Shown piece after piece: positions 10,803 to 25,388 of a DNA stretch of 64,000 nt. A model generated the notes under the pieces. That model did no database searches. It saw only the letters and a program-made list of their open reading frames with translations, and was not told where the DNA came from. Numbering within the stretch: position 1 is the first letter of the stretch; the number at the start of each line of letters is the position of its first letter. Source of the stretch: Parasteatoda lunata. Taxonomy: Eukaryota; Arthropoda; Arachnida; Araneae; Theridiidae. A program made the translations under genes and the position numbers. The stretch covers positions 3,990,571 through 4,054,570 of the forward strand of contig OX421975.1 of the NCBI GenBank assembly GCA_949128135.1, written 5' to 3'.

Positions 10803-13800
10803 AAATTTTTAAAATTTGTTTATTTTTTTTTCTATTGTTAATTTTACATTATATTTTTCATTTAATGTCTTTTTCTATATTTTAGAAGGAACTATATATG
10901 AAAAATAATTTTTTTAAGTTCGGGAAAGTGAGATCAGAGCTTAAAAACAGGAAAAATCAATTAAAATTAATTTATTCATATTATTTACAATACTTTCGAT
11001 AGTTTGGCCTGCCTAATATGTTCTCTGTATAAAAACAATCCTCTTTCTTCGTTAAAGAACGCGTAATGGAATAAAAAATAACATAAAATAGGCATGTACG
11101 GGTAAGTTTTCAAGACCACATAACTCGCTTTAATATTAAGCTATAAATCTCAAACTCGGTACCAAAATAGGGTACCATGCCCCCAACCCCTGTGCCTAAG
11201 GAAATATTTATAGCTTAATTAGGAGGGTCGCAATGGGCCCCCAAAGTACATCGTTAAACTGACCGCGAGATTGCTTTTGAAGCCATCAAGTAGCTCGCTG
11301 ACCGTGTAATCGTGGTGGAGCGGATAGCGCGATAGCAGCTGAGCGAGACGGTGCTGTTTCGAATCCCAGTGTGGACAATTTTTAAAATTTGTTTATTTTT
11401 TTTTCTATTGTTAATTTTACATTATATTATTCATTTAATGTCTTTTTCTATATTTTAGAAGGAACTATATATGAAAAATAATTTTTTTAAGTTCGGGAAA
11501 GTGAGATCAGAGCTTAAAAACAGAAAAAATCAATAAAAATTAATTTATTCATATTATTTACAATACTTTCGATAGTTTGGCCTGCCTAGTATGTTCTCTG
11601 TATAAAAACAATCCTCTTTCTTTGTTAAAGAACGTATAATGGAACAAAAAATAACATAAAATAGGTATGTACGGATCAAATTTCAAGACCACGTACCTCG
11701 CTTTAATATTAAGTTATAAATCTCAAACTCGGTACCAAAATAGGATACCATGCCCCCCACCTCAGTGCCGAAGGAAATATTTATAGGTTAATTAGGAGGA
11801 TCGCAAGGGGCCCCCAAAGTACATCGATCAACTAACCGGGAAAGTGCTTTTGAAGGCATGGAATACGACACTTACCATGTATACGTGGTGGAGCGGATAG
11901 CGTGATAGCAGCTGAGCGAGATGGCGAGGGTTCGAATCCCGGTGCTGTCCATTTTTTGAAATTTGTTTTTTTTCTTTTGTTAATTTTACATTATTTTATT
12001 TATTTAATGTGTTTTTCTATATTATAGAAGGAATTATATATGAAAAATAATTTTTTTAAGTTCGGGAAAATGAGATCAGAGCTTAAAAACAGGAAAAATC
12101 AATTAAAATTAATTTATTCATATTATTTAGAATACTTTCGATAGTTTGGCCTGCCTAATATGTTCTCTGTATAAAAACAATCCTCTTTCTTCGTTAAAGA
12201 ACGCGTAATGGAATAAAAAATAACATAAAATAGGCATGTACGGGTAAGTTTTCAAGACCACATAACTCGCTTTAATATTAAGCTATAAATCTCAAACTCG
12301 GTACCAAAATAGGGTACCATGCCCCCAATCCCTGTGCCTAAGGAAATATTTATAGCTTAATTAGGAGGGTCGCAATGGGCCCCCAAAGTACATCGTTAAA
12401 CTGACCGCGAGATTGCTTTTGAAGCCATCAAGTAGCTCGCTGACCGTGTAATCGTGGTGGAGCGGATAGCGTGATAGCAGCTGAGCGAGACGGTGCGGTT
12501 TCGAATCCCAGTGTGGACAATTTTTAAAATTTATTTATTTTTTTTTCTATTGTTAATTTTACATTATATTATTCATTTAATGTCTTTTTCTATATTTTAG
12601 AAGGAACTATATATGAAAAATAATTTTTTTAAGTTCGGGAAAGTGAGATCAGGGCTTAAAAACAGGAAAAATCAATTAAAATTAATTTATTCATATTATT
12701 TACAATACTTTCGATAGTTTGTCCTGCCTAATATGTTCTCTGTATAAAAACAATCCTCTTTCTTCGTTAAAGAACGCGTAATGGAATAAAAAATAACATA
12801 AAATAGGCATGTACGGGTAAGTTTTCAAGACCACATAACTCGCTTTAATATTAAGCTATAAATCTCAAACTCGGTACCAAAATAGGGTACCATGCCCCCA
12901 ACCCCTGTGCCTAAGGAAATATTTATAGCTTAATTAGGAGGGTCGCAATGGGCCCCCAAAGTACATCGTTAAACTGACCGCGAGATTGCTTTTGAAGCCA
13001 TCAAGTAGCTCGCTGACCGTGTAATCGTGGTGGAGCGGATAGCGTGATAGCAGCTGAGTGAGACGGTGCGGGTTCGAATCCCAGTGTGGACAATTTTTAA
13101 AATTTGTTTTTTTTTTTTCTATTGTTAATTTTACATTATATTATTCATTTAATGTCTTTTTCTATATTTTAGAAGGAACTATATATGAAAAATAATTTTT
13201 TTAAGTTCGGGAAAGTGAGATCAGAGCTTAAAAACAGGAAAAATCAATTAAAATTAATTTATTCATATTATTTACAATACTTTCGATAGTTTGGCCTGCC
13301 TAATATGTTCTCTGTATAAAAACAATCCTCTTTCTTTGTTAAAGAACGCGTAATGGAATAAAAAATAACATAAAATAGGCATGTACGGGTAAGTTTTCAA
13401 GACCACATAACTCGCTTTAATATTAAGCTATAAATCTCAAACTCGGTACCAAAATAGGGTACCATGCCCCCAACCCCTGTGCCTAAGGAAATATTTATAG
13501 CTTAATTAGGAGGGTCGCAATGGGCCCCCAAAGTACATCGTTACACTGACCGCGAGATTGCTTTTGAAGCCATCAAGTAGCTCGCTGACCGTGTAATCGT
13601 GGTGGAGCGGATAGCGTGATAGCAGCTGAGCGAGACGGTGCGGGTTCGAATCCCAGTGTGGACAATTTTTAAAATTTGTTTATTTTTTTTTCTATTGTTA
13701 ATTTTACATTATATTATTCATTTAATGTCTTTTTCTATATTTTAGAAGGAACTATATATGAAAAATAATTTTTTTAAGTTCGGGAAAGTGAGATTAGAGC

Positions 13801-16800
13801 TTAAAAACAGAAAAAATCAATAAAAATTAATTTATTCATATTATTTACAATACTTTCGATAGTTTGGCCTGCCTAGTATGTTCTCTGTATAAAAACAATC
13901 CTCTTTCTTTGTTAAAGAACGTATAATGGAACAAAAAATAACATAAAATAGGTATGTACGGATCAAATTTCAAGACCACGTACCTCGCTTTAATATTAAG
14001 TTATAAATCTCAAACTCGGTACCAAAATAGGATACCATGCCCCCCACCTCAGTGCCGAAGGAAATATTTATAGGTTAATTAGGAGGATCGCAAGGGGCCC
14101 CCAAAGTACATCGATCAACTAACCGGGAAAGTGCTTTTGAAGGCATGGAATACGACGCTTACCATGTATACGTGGTGGAGCGGATAGCGTGATAGCAGCT
14201 GAGCGAGATGGCGAGGGTTCGAATCCCGGTGCTGTCCATTTTTTGAAATTTGTTTTTTTTTCTTTTGTTAATTTTACATTATTTTATTTATTTAATGTGT
14301 TTTTCTATATTATAGAAGGAATTATATATGAAAAATAATTTTTTTAAGTTCGGGAAAATGAGATCAGAGCTTAAAAACAGGAAAAATCAATTAAAATTAA
14401 TTTATTCATATTATTTAGAATACTTTCGATAGTTTGGCCTGCCTAATATGTTCTCTGTATAAAAACAATCCTCTTTCTTCGTTAAAGAACGCGTAATGGA
14501 ATAAAAAATAACATAAAATAGGCATGTACGGGTAAGTTTTCAAGACCACATAACTCGCTTTAATATTAAGCTATAAATCTCAAACTCGGTACCAAAATAG
14601 GGTACCATGCCCCCAACCCCTGTGCCTAAGGAAATATTTATAGCTTAATTAGGAGGGTCGCAATGGGCCCCCAAAGTACATCGTTAAACTGACCGCGAGA
14701 TTGCTTTTGAAGCCATCAAGTAGCTCGCTGACCGTGTAATCGTGGTGGAGCGGATAGCGTGATAGCAGCTGAGCGAGACGGTGTGGGTTCGAATCCCAGT
14801 GTGGACAATTTTTAAAATTTGTTTATTTTTTTTTCTATTGTTAATTTTACATTATATTATTCATTTAATGTCTTTTTCTATATTTTAGAAGGAACTATAT
14901 ATGAAAAATAATTTTTTTAAGTTCGGGAAAGTGAGATCAGGGCTTAAAAACAGGAAAAATCAATTAAAATTAATTTATTAATATTATTTACAATACTTTC
15001 GATAGTTTGGCCTGCCTAATATGTTCTCTGTATAAAAACAATCCTCTTTCTTCGTTAAAGAACGCGTAATGGAATAAAAAATAACATAAAATAGGCATGT
15101 ACGGGTAAGTTTTCAAGACCACATAACTCGCTTTAATATTAAGCTATAAATCTCAAACTCGGTACCAAAATAGACCATGCCCCCAACCCCTGTGCCTAAG
15201 GAAATATTTATAGCTTAATTAGGAGGGTCGCAATGGGCCCCCAAAGTACATCGTTAAACTGAGTGCGAGATTGCTTTTGAAGCCATCAAGTAGCTCGCTG
15301 ACCGTGTAATCGTGGTGGAGCGGATAGCGTGATAGCAGCTGAGCGAGACGGTGTGGGTTCGAATCCCAGTGTGGACAATTTTTAAAATTTGTTTATTTTT
15401 TTTTCTATTGTTAATTTTACATTATATTATTCACTTAATGTCTTTTTCTATATTTTAGAAGGAACTATATATGAAAAATAATTTTTTTAAGTTCGGGAAA
15501 GTGAGATCAGGGCTTAAAAACAGGAAAAATCAATTAAAATTAATTTATTAATATTATTTACAATACTTTCGATAGTTTGGCCTGCCTAATATGTTCTCTG
15601 TATAAAAACAATCCTCTTTCTTCGTTAAAGAACGCGTAATGGAATAAAAAATAACATAAAATAGGCATGTACGGGTAAGTTTTCAAGACCACATAACTCG
15701 CTTTAATATTAAGCTATAAATCTCAAACTCGGTACCAAAATAGACCATGCCCCCAACCCCTGTGCCTAAGGAAATATTTATAGCTTAATTAGGAGGGTCG
15801 CAATGGGCCCCCAAAGTACATCGTTAAACTGAGTGCGAGATTGCTTTTGAAGCCATCAAGTAGCTCGCTGACCGTGTAATCGTGGTGGAGCGGATAGCGT
15901 GATAGCAGCTGAGCGAGACGGTGCGGGTTCGAATCCCAGTGTGGACAATTTTTAAAATTTGTTTATTTTTTTTTCTATTGTTAATTTTACATTATATTAT
16001 TCATTTAATGTCTTTTTCTATATTTTAGAAGGAACTATATATGAAAAATAATTTTTTTAAGTTCGGGAAAGTGAGATCAGGGCTTAAAAACAGGAAAAAT
16101 CAATTAAAATTAATTTATTCATATTATTTACAATACTTTCGATAGTTTGGCCTGCCTAATATGTTCTCTGTATAAAAACAATCCTCTTTCTTCGTTAAAG
16201 AACGCGTAATGGAATAAAAAATAACATAAAATAGGCATGTACGGGTAAGTTTTCAAGACCACATAACTCGCTTTAATATTAAGCTATAAATCTCAAACTC
16301 GGTACCAAAATAGGGTACCATGCCCCCAACCCCTGTGCCTAAGGAAATATTTATAGCTTAATTAGGAGGGTCGCAATGGGCCCCCAAAGTACATCGTTAA
16401 ACTGACCGCGAGATTGCTTTTGAAGCCATCAAGTAGCTCGCTGACCGTGTAATCGTGGTGGAGCGGATAGCGTGATAGCAGCTGAGCGAGACGGTGCGGG
16501 TTCGAATCCCAGTGTGGACAATTTTTAAAATTTGTTTATTTTTTTTTCTATTGTTAATTTTACATTATATTATTCATTTAATGTCTTTTTCTATATTTTA
16601 GAAGGAACTATATATGAAAAATAATATTTTTAAGTTCGGGAAAGTGAGATCAGAGCTTAAAAACAGGAAAAATCAATTAAAATTAATTTATTCATATTAT
16701 TTACAATACTTTCGATAGTTTGGCCTGCCTAATATGTTCTCTGTATAAAAACAATCCTCTTTCTTCGTTAAAGAACGCGTAATGGAATAAAAAATAACAT

Positions 16801-19800
16801 AAAATAGGCATGTACGGGTAAGTTTTCAAGACCACATAACTCGCTTTAATATTAAGCTATAAATCTCAAACTCGGTACCAAAATAGGGTACCATGCCCCC
16901 AACCCCTGTGCCTAAGGAAATATTTATAGCTTAATTAGGAGGGTCGCAATGGGCCCCCAAAGTACATCGTTTAACTGACCGCGAGATTGCTTTTGAAGCC
17001 ATCAAGTAGCTCGCTGACCGTGTAATCGTGGTGGAGCGGATAACGTGATAGCAGCTGAGCGAGACGGTGCGGGTTCGAATCGCAGTGTGGACAATTTTTA
17101 AAATTTGTTTATTTTTTTTTCTATTGTTAATTTTACATTATATTATTCATTTAATGTCTTTTTCTATATTTTAGAAGGAACTATATATGAAAAATAATTT
17201 TTTTAAGTTCGGGAAAGTGAGATCAGAGCTTAAAAACAGGAAAAATCAATTAAAATTAATTTATTCATATTATTTACAATACTTTCGATAGTTTGGCCTG
17301 CCTAATATGTTCTCTGTATAAAAACAATCCTCTTTCTTCGTTAAAGAACGTATAATGGAACAAAAAATAACATAAAATAGGTATGTACGGATCAAATTTC
17401 AAGACCACGTAACTCGCTTTAATATTAAGTTATAAATCTCAAACTCGGTACCAAAATAGGATACCATGCCCCCCAAATCAGTGCCGAAGGAAATATTTAT
17501 AGGTTAATTAGGAGGATCGCAAGGGGCCCCCAAAGTACATCGATCAACTAACCGGGAAAGTGCTTTTGAAGGCATGGAATACGACGCTTACCATGTATAC
17601 GTGGTGGAGCGGATTGCGTGATAGCAGCTGAGCGAGATGGCGAGGGTTCGAATCCCGGTGCTGTCCATTTTTTGAAATTTGTTTTTTTTTCTTTTGTTAA
17701 TTTTACATTATTTTATTTATTTAATGTGTTTTTCTATATTATAGAAGGAATTATATATGAAAAATAATTTTTTAAGTTCGGGAAAATGAGATCAGAGCTT
17801 AAAAACAGGAAAAATCAATTAAAATTAATTTATTCATATTATTTACAATACTTTCGATAGTTTGGCCTGCCTAATATGTTCTCTGTATAAAAACAATCCT
17901 CTTTCTTCGTTAAAGAACGTATAATGGAACAAAAAATAACATAAAATAGGTATGTACGGATCAAATTTCAAGACCACGTAACTCGCTTTAATATTAAGTT
18001 ATAAATCTCAAACTCGGTACCAAAATAGGATACCATGCCCCCCACCTCAGTGCCGAAGGAAATATTAATAGGTTAATTAGGAGGATCGCACGGGGCCCCC
18101 AAAGTACATCGATCAACTAACCGGGAAAGTGCTTTTGAAGGCATGGAATACGACGCTTACCATGTATACGTGGTGGAGCGGATAGCGTGATAGCAGCTGA
18201 GCGAGATGGCGAGGGTTCGAATCCCGGTGCTGTCCATTTTTTGAAATTTGTTTTTTTTTCTTTTGTTAATTTTACATTATTTTATTTATTTAATGTGTTT
18301 TTCTATATTATAGAAGGAATTATATATGAAAAATAATTTTTTTAAGTTCGGGAAAATGAGATCAGAGCTTAAAAACAGAAAAAATCAATTAAAATTAATT
18401 TATTCATATTATTTACAATACTTTCGATAGTTTGGCCTGCCTTGTATGTTCTCTGTATAAAAACAATTCTCTTTCTTCGTTAAAGAACGTGTAATGGAAT
18501 AAAAAATAACATAAAATAGGCATGTACGGGTAAGTTTTCAAGACCACATAACTCGCTTTAATATTAAGCTATAAATCTCAAACTCGGCACCAAAATAGGG
18601 TACCATGCCCCCAACCCCTGTGCCTAAGGAAATATTTATAGCTTAATTAGGAGGGTCGCAATGGGCCCCCAAAGTACATCGTTAAACTGACCGCGAGATT
18701 GCTTTTGAAGCCATCAAGTAGCTCGCTGACCGTGTAATCGTGGTGGAGCGGATAGCGTGATAGCAGCTAAGCGAGACGGTGCGGGTTAGAATCCCAGTGA
18801 GGACAATTTTTAAAATTTGTTTATTTTTTTTTCTATTGTTAATTTTACATTATATTATTCATTTAATGTCTTTTTCTATATTTTAGAAGGAACTATATAT
18901 GAAAAATAATTTTTTTAAGTTCGGGAAAGTGAGAGCAGAGCTTAAAAACAGGAAAAATCAATTAAAATTAATTTATTCATATTATTTACAATACTTTCGA
19001 TAGTTTGGCCTGCCTAATATGTTCTCTGTATAAAAACAATCCTCTTTCTTCGTTAAAGAACGCGTAATGGAATAAAAAATAACTTAAAATAGGCATGTAC
19101 GGGTAAGTTTTCAAGACCACATAACTCGCTTTAATATTAAGCTATAAATCTCAAACTCGGTACCAAAATAGGGTACCATGCCCCCAACCCCTGTGCCTAT
19201 GGAAATATTTATAGCTTAATTAGGAGGGTCGCAATGGGCCCCCAAAGTACATCGTTAAACTGACCGCGAGATTGCTTTTGAAGCCATCAAGTAGCTCGCT
19301 GACCGTGTAATCGTGGTGGAGCGGATAGCGTGATAGCAGCTGAGCGAGACGGTGCGGGTTCGAATCCCAGTGTGGACAATTTTTAAAATTTGTTTATTTT
19401 TTTTTCTATTGTTAATTTTACATCATATTATTCATTTAATGTCTTTTTCTATATTTTAGAAGGAACTATATATGAAAAATAATTTTTTTAAGTTCGGGAA
19501 AGTGAGATCAGAGCTTAAAAACAGAAAAAATCAATTAAAATTAATTTATTCATATTATTTACAATACTTTCGATAGTTTGGCCTGCCTAGTATGTTCTCT
19601 GTATAAAAACAATCCTCTTTCTTTGTTAAAGAACGTATAATGGAACAAAAAATAACATAAAATAGGTATGTACGGATCAAATTTCAAGACCACGTAACTC
19701 GCTTTAATATTAAGTTATAAATCTCAAACTCGGTACCAAAATAGGATACCATGCCCCCCACCTCAGTGCCGAAGGAAATATTTATAGGTTAATTAGGAGG

Positions 19801-20297
19801 ATCGCAAGGGGCCCCCAAAGTACATCGATTAACTAACCGGGAAAGTGCTTTTGAAGGCATGGAATACGACGCTTACCATGTATACGTGGTGGAGCGGATA
19901 GCGTGATAGCAGCTGAGCGAGATGGCGAGGGTTCGAATCCCGGTGCTGTCCATTTTTTGAAATTTGTTTTTTTTTCTTTTGTTAATTTTACATTATTTTA
20001 TTTATTTAATGTGTTTTTCTATATTATAGAAGGAATTATATATGAAAAATAATTTTTTTAAGTTCGGGAAAATGAGATCAGAGCTTAAAAACAGAAAAAA
20101 TCAATTAAAATTAATTTATTCATATTATTTACAATACTTTCGATAGTTTGGCCTGCCTTGTATGTTCTCTGTATAAAAACAATCCTCTTTCTTCGTTAAA
20201 GAACGTGTAATGGAATAAAAAATAACATAAAATAGGCATGTACGGGTAAGTTTTCAAGACCACATAACTCGCTTTAATATTAAGCTATAAATCTCAA
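10803..20297 (+). repeat. Satellite array segment 2 (monomers 12-28)
   Basis: Sixteen monomers with cores (the first without its upstream part) and one truncated monomer. B boxes start near 11356 (damaged), 11929, 12498 (damaged), 13071, 13643, 14216, 14786, 15356, 15926, 16499, 17072 (damaged), 17645, 18214, 18784 (damaged), 19357 and 19930. Type B monomers have landmarks at 11571, 13858, 17287, 17856 and 19572. Monomers 13 and 17 share 'ACGTACCTCG' and an 'AATAAAAATT' variant, a four-monomer duplication. Monomers 19 and 20 share a 3-bp loss ('AATAGACCATG') and 'GAGTGCGAG', a recent single-monomer duplication. Confidence 0.95.
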
Positions 20298-22175
20298 CAA
20301 AAACAGTAAAGTTCGGGGTCACGCTGTGTACCCCCTATGGGGTCTATAATTTTTTCCTTTGGTAGGGTACACTAGTACAAGATAATATAACACCTGGTCC
20401 AATTACAACATTAAAGGTTAATATTAAGGTCTGATAAGAGGCATTTTTCTTAACATTGAAAAATGCATTGTTTTAAATATACATACATAGTAAAATGCGG
20501 GGTCACACTGTGTACCCCCTATGGGCTCTAAAATTATTTCCTTTGGTAGGGTACACTAGTACTCCGTAATATAATACCTGGTCCAATTACAACATTAAAA
20601 GTTAATATTAAGGTCTGATATGAAGCCATTTGTTAACAATGAGAAAAGACTTTATATTGATCCGTATTAACGCTTTTCGGAAGGCGAATTTCCTCAAAAT
20701 AAAGCTTCTCGCAACACTTTTGGAGATATACATACATAAAAAATTTATTTCTCCTCTTGAAAACAGACTTAGAATTTCTGCCTATAAAAGCTCTTCAGAA
20801 GGCGAATTTCTTGGAAATAGAGCTTCTCGCAACACTATTTTAGCTATACAAAAAGAGTAAAATTCGGGGTCACGCTGTGTACCCCCTATGGGCTCTATAA
20901 TTGTTTCCTTTGGTAGGGTACACTAGTACCAGCTAATATAACACCTGGTCCACTTAAAATATTAAGGGTAAATATTAAGGTCTGATAGGAGGCTTTGTTA
21001 ACATTAAGAAAAGACTTTGAATTTCTGCGTATAAAAGCTCTTCGGAAGGCGAATTTCTTCGAAATAAAGCTTCTCGCAACACTTTTGGAGATATACAAAA
21101 ACAGTAAAATTCGGGGTCAAGCTGTGTACTCCCTATGGGCTCTATAATTATTTCCTTTGGTAGGGTACACTAGTACAAGGTAATATAACACCTGGTCCAA
21201 TTACAACATTAAAGGTTAATATTATAGTATAATATGAAGCCTTTTGTTAACAATGAAAAATGCACTGTTTTAGATATACATACATAGTAAAGTGCGGGGT
21301 CACGCTGTGTACCCCCTATGGGCTCTATAATTATTTCCTTTGGTAGGGTACACTAGTACAAGGTAATACAACACCTGGTCCAACTAAAACATTAAAGGTT
21401 AATATTAAGGTCTGATAGGAGGCTTTGTTAATATTGAGAATGGACTTAAAATTTTTGCGTATAAGAGCTATTGAGGAGGCGAATTTCTGCGAAATAAAGC
21501 TTCTCAAAACACTTTTGGAGATATACAAAAAGAGTAAAATTCGGGGTCCCGCTGTGCACCCCCTATGGGCTCTATAATTATTTCCTTTGGTAGGGTACAC
21601 TAGTACAAGGTAATATAACACCTGGTCCAATTACAACATTAAAGGTTAATATTATAGTATAATATGAAGCCTTTTGTTAACAATGAGAAAAGACTTAGAA
21701 TTTTTTCGTATTAACGCTTTTCGGAAGGCGAATTTCCTCAAAATAAAGCTTCTCCCAACACTTTTTGAGATATACATACATAGAAAATTCATTTCTCTTG
21801 AAAAAAGACTTAGAATTTCTCCGTATAAAAGCTATTCAGAAGGCGAATTTCTGCGAAATAAAGCTTCTCGCAACACTATTTTAGATATACAAAAACAGTA
21901 AAATTCGGGGTAACACTGTGTACCCCCTATAGGGTCTATAATTATTTCCTTTAGTAGGGTACACTATTACAAGGTAATATAACACCTGGTCAATTTACAA
22001 CATGAAAGGTTAATATTAAGGTCTGCTATGAAGCCTTTTGTTAACAATGAGAAAAGACTTAAAATTTCTCATTATTAACGCTTTTCGGAAGGCGAAATTC
22101 CTCAAAATAAAGCTTCTCCCAACACTTTTTGAGGTATACATACATACATACACACATACATACATACATACATAG
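20298..22175 (+). repeat. Interrupting satellite block 2
   Basis: Seven copies of the first module (near 20357, 20540, 20908, 21153, 21338, 21590 and 21950), interleaved with the second module (typically ACTTAGAATTTCTGCG to CAACACTTTTTGAGATATA) and CATA microsatellites. Reading frames of 65-100 codons occur on both strands but are shared with inverted copies and show no protein domain. The order of module variants repeats that of the block at 25389-27330. Confidence 0.9.
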
Positions 22176-25100
22176 AAAATTTTTTAAATTTGTTTATTTT
22201 TTTTTCTATTGTTAATTTTACATTATATTATTCATTTAATGTCTTTTTCTATATTTTAGAAGGAACTATATATGAAAAATAATTTTTTTAAGTTCGGGAA
22301 AGTGAGATCAGAGCTTAAAAACAGGAAAAATCAATTAAAATTAATTTATTCATATTATTTACAATACTTTCGATAGTTTGGCCTGCCTAATATGTTCTCT
22401 GTATAAAAACAATCCTCTTTCTTCGTTAAAGAACGCGTAATGGAATAAAAAATAACATAAAATAGGCATGTACGGGTAAGTTTTCAAGACCACATAACTG
22501 GCTTTAATATTAAGCTATAAATCTCAAACTCGGTACCAAAATAGGGTACCATGCCCCCAACCCCTGTGCCTAAGGAAATATTTATAGCTTAATTAGGAGG
22601 GTCGCAATGGGCCCCCAAAGTACATCGTTAAACTGACCGCGAGATTGCTTTTGAAGCCATCAAGTAGCTCGCTGACCGTGTAATCGTGGTGGAGCGGATA
22701 GCGTGATAGCAGCTGAGCGAGACGGAGCGGGTTCGAATCCCAGTGTGGACAATTTTTAAAATTTGTTTATTTTTTTTTTCTATTGTTAATTTTACATTAT
22801 ATTATTCATTTAATGTCCTTTTCTATATTTTAGAAGGAACTATATATGAAAAAAAAATTTTTTAAGTTCGGGAAAGTGAGATCAGGGTTTAAAAACAGGA
22901 AAAATCAATTAAAATTAATTTATTCATATTATTTACAATACTTTCGATAGTTTGGCCTGCCTAATATGTTCTCTGTATAAAAACAATCCTCTTTCTTCGT
23001 TAAAGAACGCGTAATGGAATAAAAAATAACATAAAATAGGCATGTACGGGTAAGTTTTCAAGACCACATAACTCGCTTTAATATTAAGCTATAAATCTCA
23101 AACTCGGTACCAAAATAGGGTACCATGCCCCCAACCCCTGTGCCTAAGGAAATATTTATAGCTTATTTAGGAGGGTCGCAATAGGCCCCCAAAGTACATC
23201 GTTAAACTGACCGCGAGATTGCTTTTGAAGCCATCAAGTAGCTCGCTGACCGTGTAATCGTGGTGGAGCGGATAGCGTGATAGCAGCTGAGCGAGACGGT
23301 GCGGGTTCGAATCCCAGTGTGGACAATTTTAAAAATTTGTTTATTTTTTTTTTCTATTGTTAATTTTACATTATATTATTCATTTAATGTCTTTTTCTAT
23401 ATTTTAGAAGGAACTATATATGAAAAATAATTTTTTTAAGTTCGGGAAAGTGAGATCAGAGCTTAAAAACAGGAAAAATCAATTAAAATTAATTTATTCA
23501 TATTATTTACAATACTTTCGATAGTTTGGCCTGCCTAATATGTTCTCTGTATAAAAACAATCCTCTTTCTTCGTTAAAGAACGCGTAATGGAAAAAAAAA
23601 TAACATAAAATAGGCATGTACGGGTAAGTTTTCAAGACCACATAACTCGCTTTAATATTAAGCTATAAATCTCAAACTCGGCACCAAAATAGGGTACCAT
23701 GCCCCCAACCCCTGTGCCTAAGGAAATATTTATAGCTTAATTAGGAGGGTCGCAATGGGCCCCCAAAGTACATCGTTAAACTGACCGCAAGATTGCTTTT
23801 GAAGCCATCAAGTAGCTCGCTGACCGTGTAATCGTGGTGGAGCGGATAGCGTGATAGCAGCTGAGCGAGACGGTGCGGGTTCGAATCCCAGTGAGGACAA
23901 TTTTTAAAATTTGTTTATTTTTTTTTCTATTGTTAATTTTACATTATATTATTCATTTAATGTCTTTTTCTATATTTTAGAAGGAACTATATATGAAAAA
24001 TAATTTTTTTAAGTTCGGGAAAGTGAGAGCAGAGCTTAAAAACAGGAAAAATCAATTAAAATTAATTTATTCATATTATTTACAATACTTTCGATAGTTT
24101 GGCCTGCCTAATATGTTCTCTGTATAAAAACAATCCTCTTTCTTCGTTAAAGAACGCGTAATGGAATAAAAAATAACTTAAAATAGGCATGTACGGGTAA
24201 GTTTTCAAGACCACATAACTCGCTTTAATATTAAGCTATAAATCTCAAACTCGGTACCAAAATAGGGTACCATGCCCCCAACCCCTGTGCCTAAGGAAAT
24301 ATTTATAGCTTAATTAGGAGGGTCGCAATGGGCCCCCAAAGTACATCGTTAAACTGACCGCGAGATTGCTTTTGAAGCCATCAAGTAGCTCGCTGACCGT
24401 GTAATCGTGGTGGAGCGGATAGCCTGATAGCAGCTGAGCGAGATGGCGAGGGTTCGAATCCCGGTGCTGTCCATTTTTTGAAATTTGTTTTTTTTTCTTT
24501 TGTTAATTTTACTTTATTTTATTTATTTAATGTGTTTTTCTATATTATAGAAGGAATTATATACGAAAAATAATTTTTTTAAGTTCGGGAAAATGAAATC
24601 AGAGCTTAGAAACAGAAAAAATCAATTAAAATTAATTTATTCATATTATTTACAATACTTTCGATAGTTTGGCCTGCCTAATATGTTCTCTGTATAAAAA
24701 CAATCCTCTTTCTTCGTTAAAGAACGTATAATGGAACAAAATATAACATAAAATAGGTATGTACGGATCAAATTTCAAGACCACGTAACTCGCTTTAATA
24801 TTAAGTTATAAATCTCAAACTCGGTACCAAAATAGGATACCATGCCCCCCTACTCAGTGCCGAAGGAAATATTTATAGGTTAATTAGGAGGATCGCAAGG
24901 GGCCCCCAAAGTACATCGATCAACTAACCGGGAAAGTGCTTTTGAAGGCATGGAATACGACGCTTACCATGTATACGTGGTGGAGCGGATAGCGTGATAG
25001 CAGCTGAGCGAGATGGCGAGGGTTCGAATCCCGGTGCTGTCCATTTTTTGAAATTTGTTTTTTTTTCTTTTGTTAATTTTACATTATTTTATTTATTTAA

Positions 25101-25388
25101 TGTGTTTTTCTATATTATAGAAGGAATTATATATGAAAAATAATTTTTTTAAGTTCGGGAAAATGAGATCAGAGCTTAGAAACAGAAAAAATCAATTAAA
25201 ATTAATTTATTCATATTATTTACAATACTTTCGATAGTTTGGCCTGCCTAGTATGTTCTCTGTATAAAAACAATCCTCTTTCTTCGTTAAAGAACGTGTA
25301 ATGGAATAAAAAATAACATAAAATAGGCATGTACGGGTAAGTTTTCAAGACCACATAACTCGCTTTAATATTAAGCTATAAATCTCAA
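22176..25388 (+). repeat. Satellite array segment 3 (monomers 29-34)
   Basis: Five monomers with cores and one truncated monomer; B boxes near 22730, 23304, 23878, 24451 and 25021. The monomer at 24093 is type A up to the tRNA-like core and type B from about 24436 on, so the switch lies inside the core. Monomers 31-32 share private variants with monomers 25-26 (GGCACC, CAGTGAGGAC, GAGAGCAGAG, AACTTAAAAT), linking segments on either side of block 2. Confidence 0.95.

Noticed and set aside
20630..21901. 65-104-codon frames in the second satellite, repeated at many places
   Set aside because: They occur on both strands of the same modules, vary with indels, and have no domain or start context. 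Their recurrence follows from module duplication.
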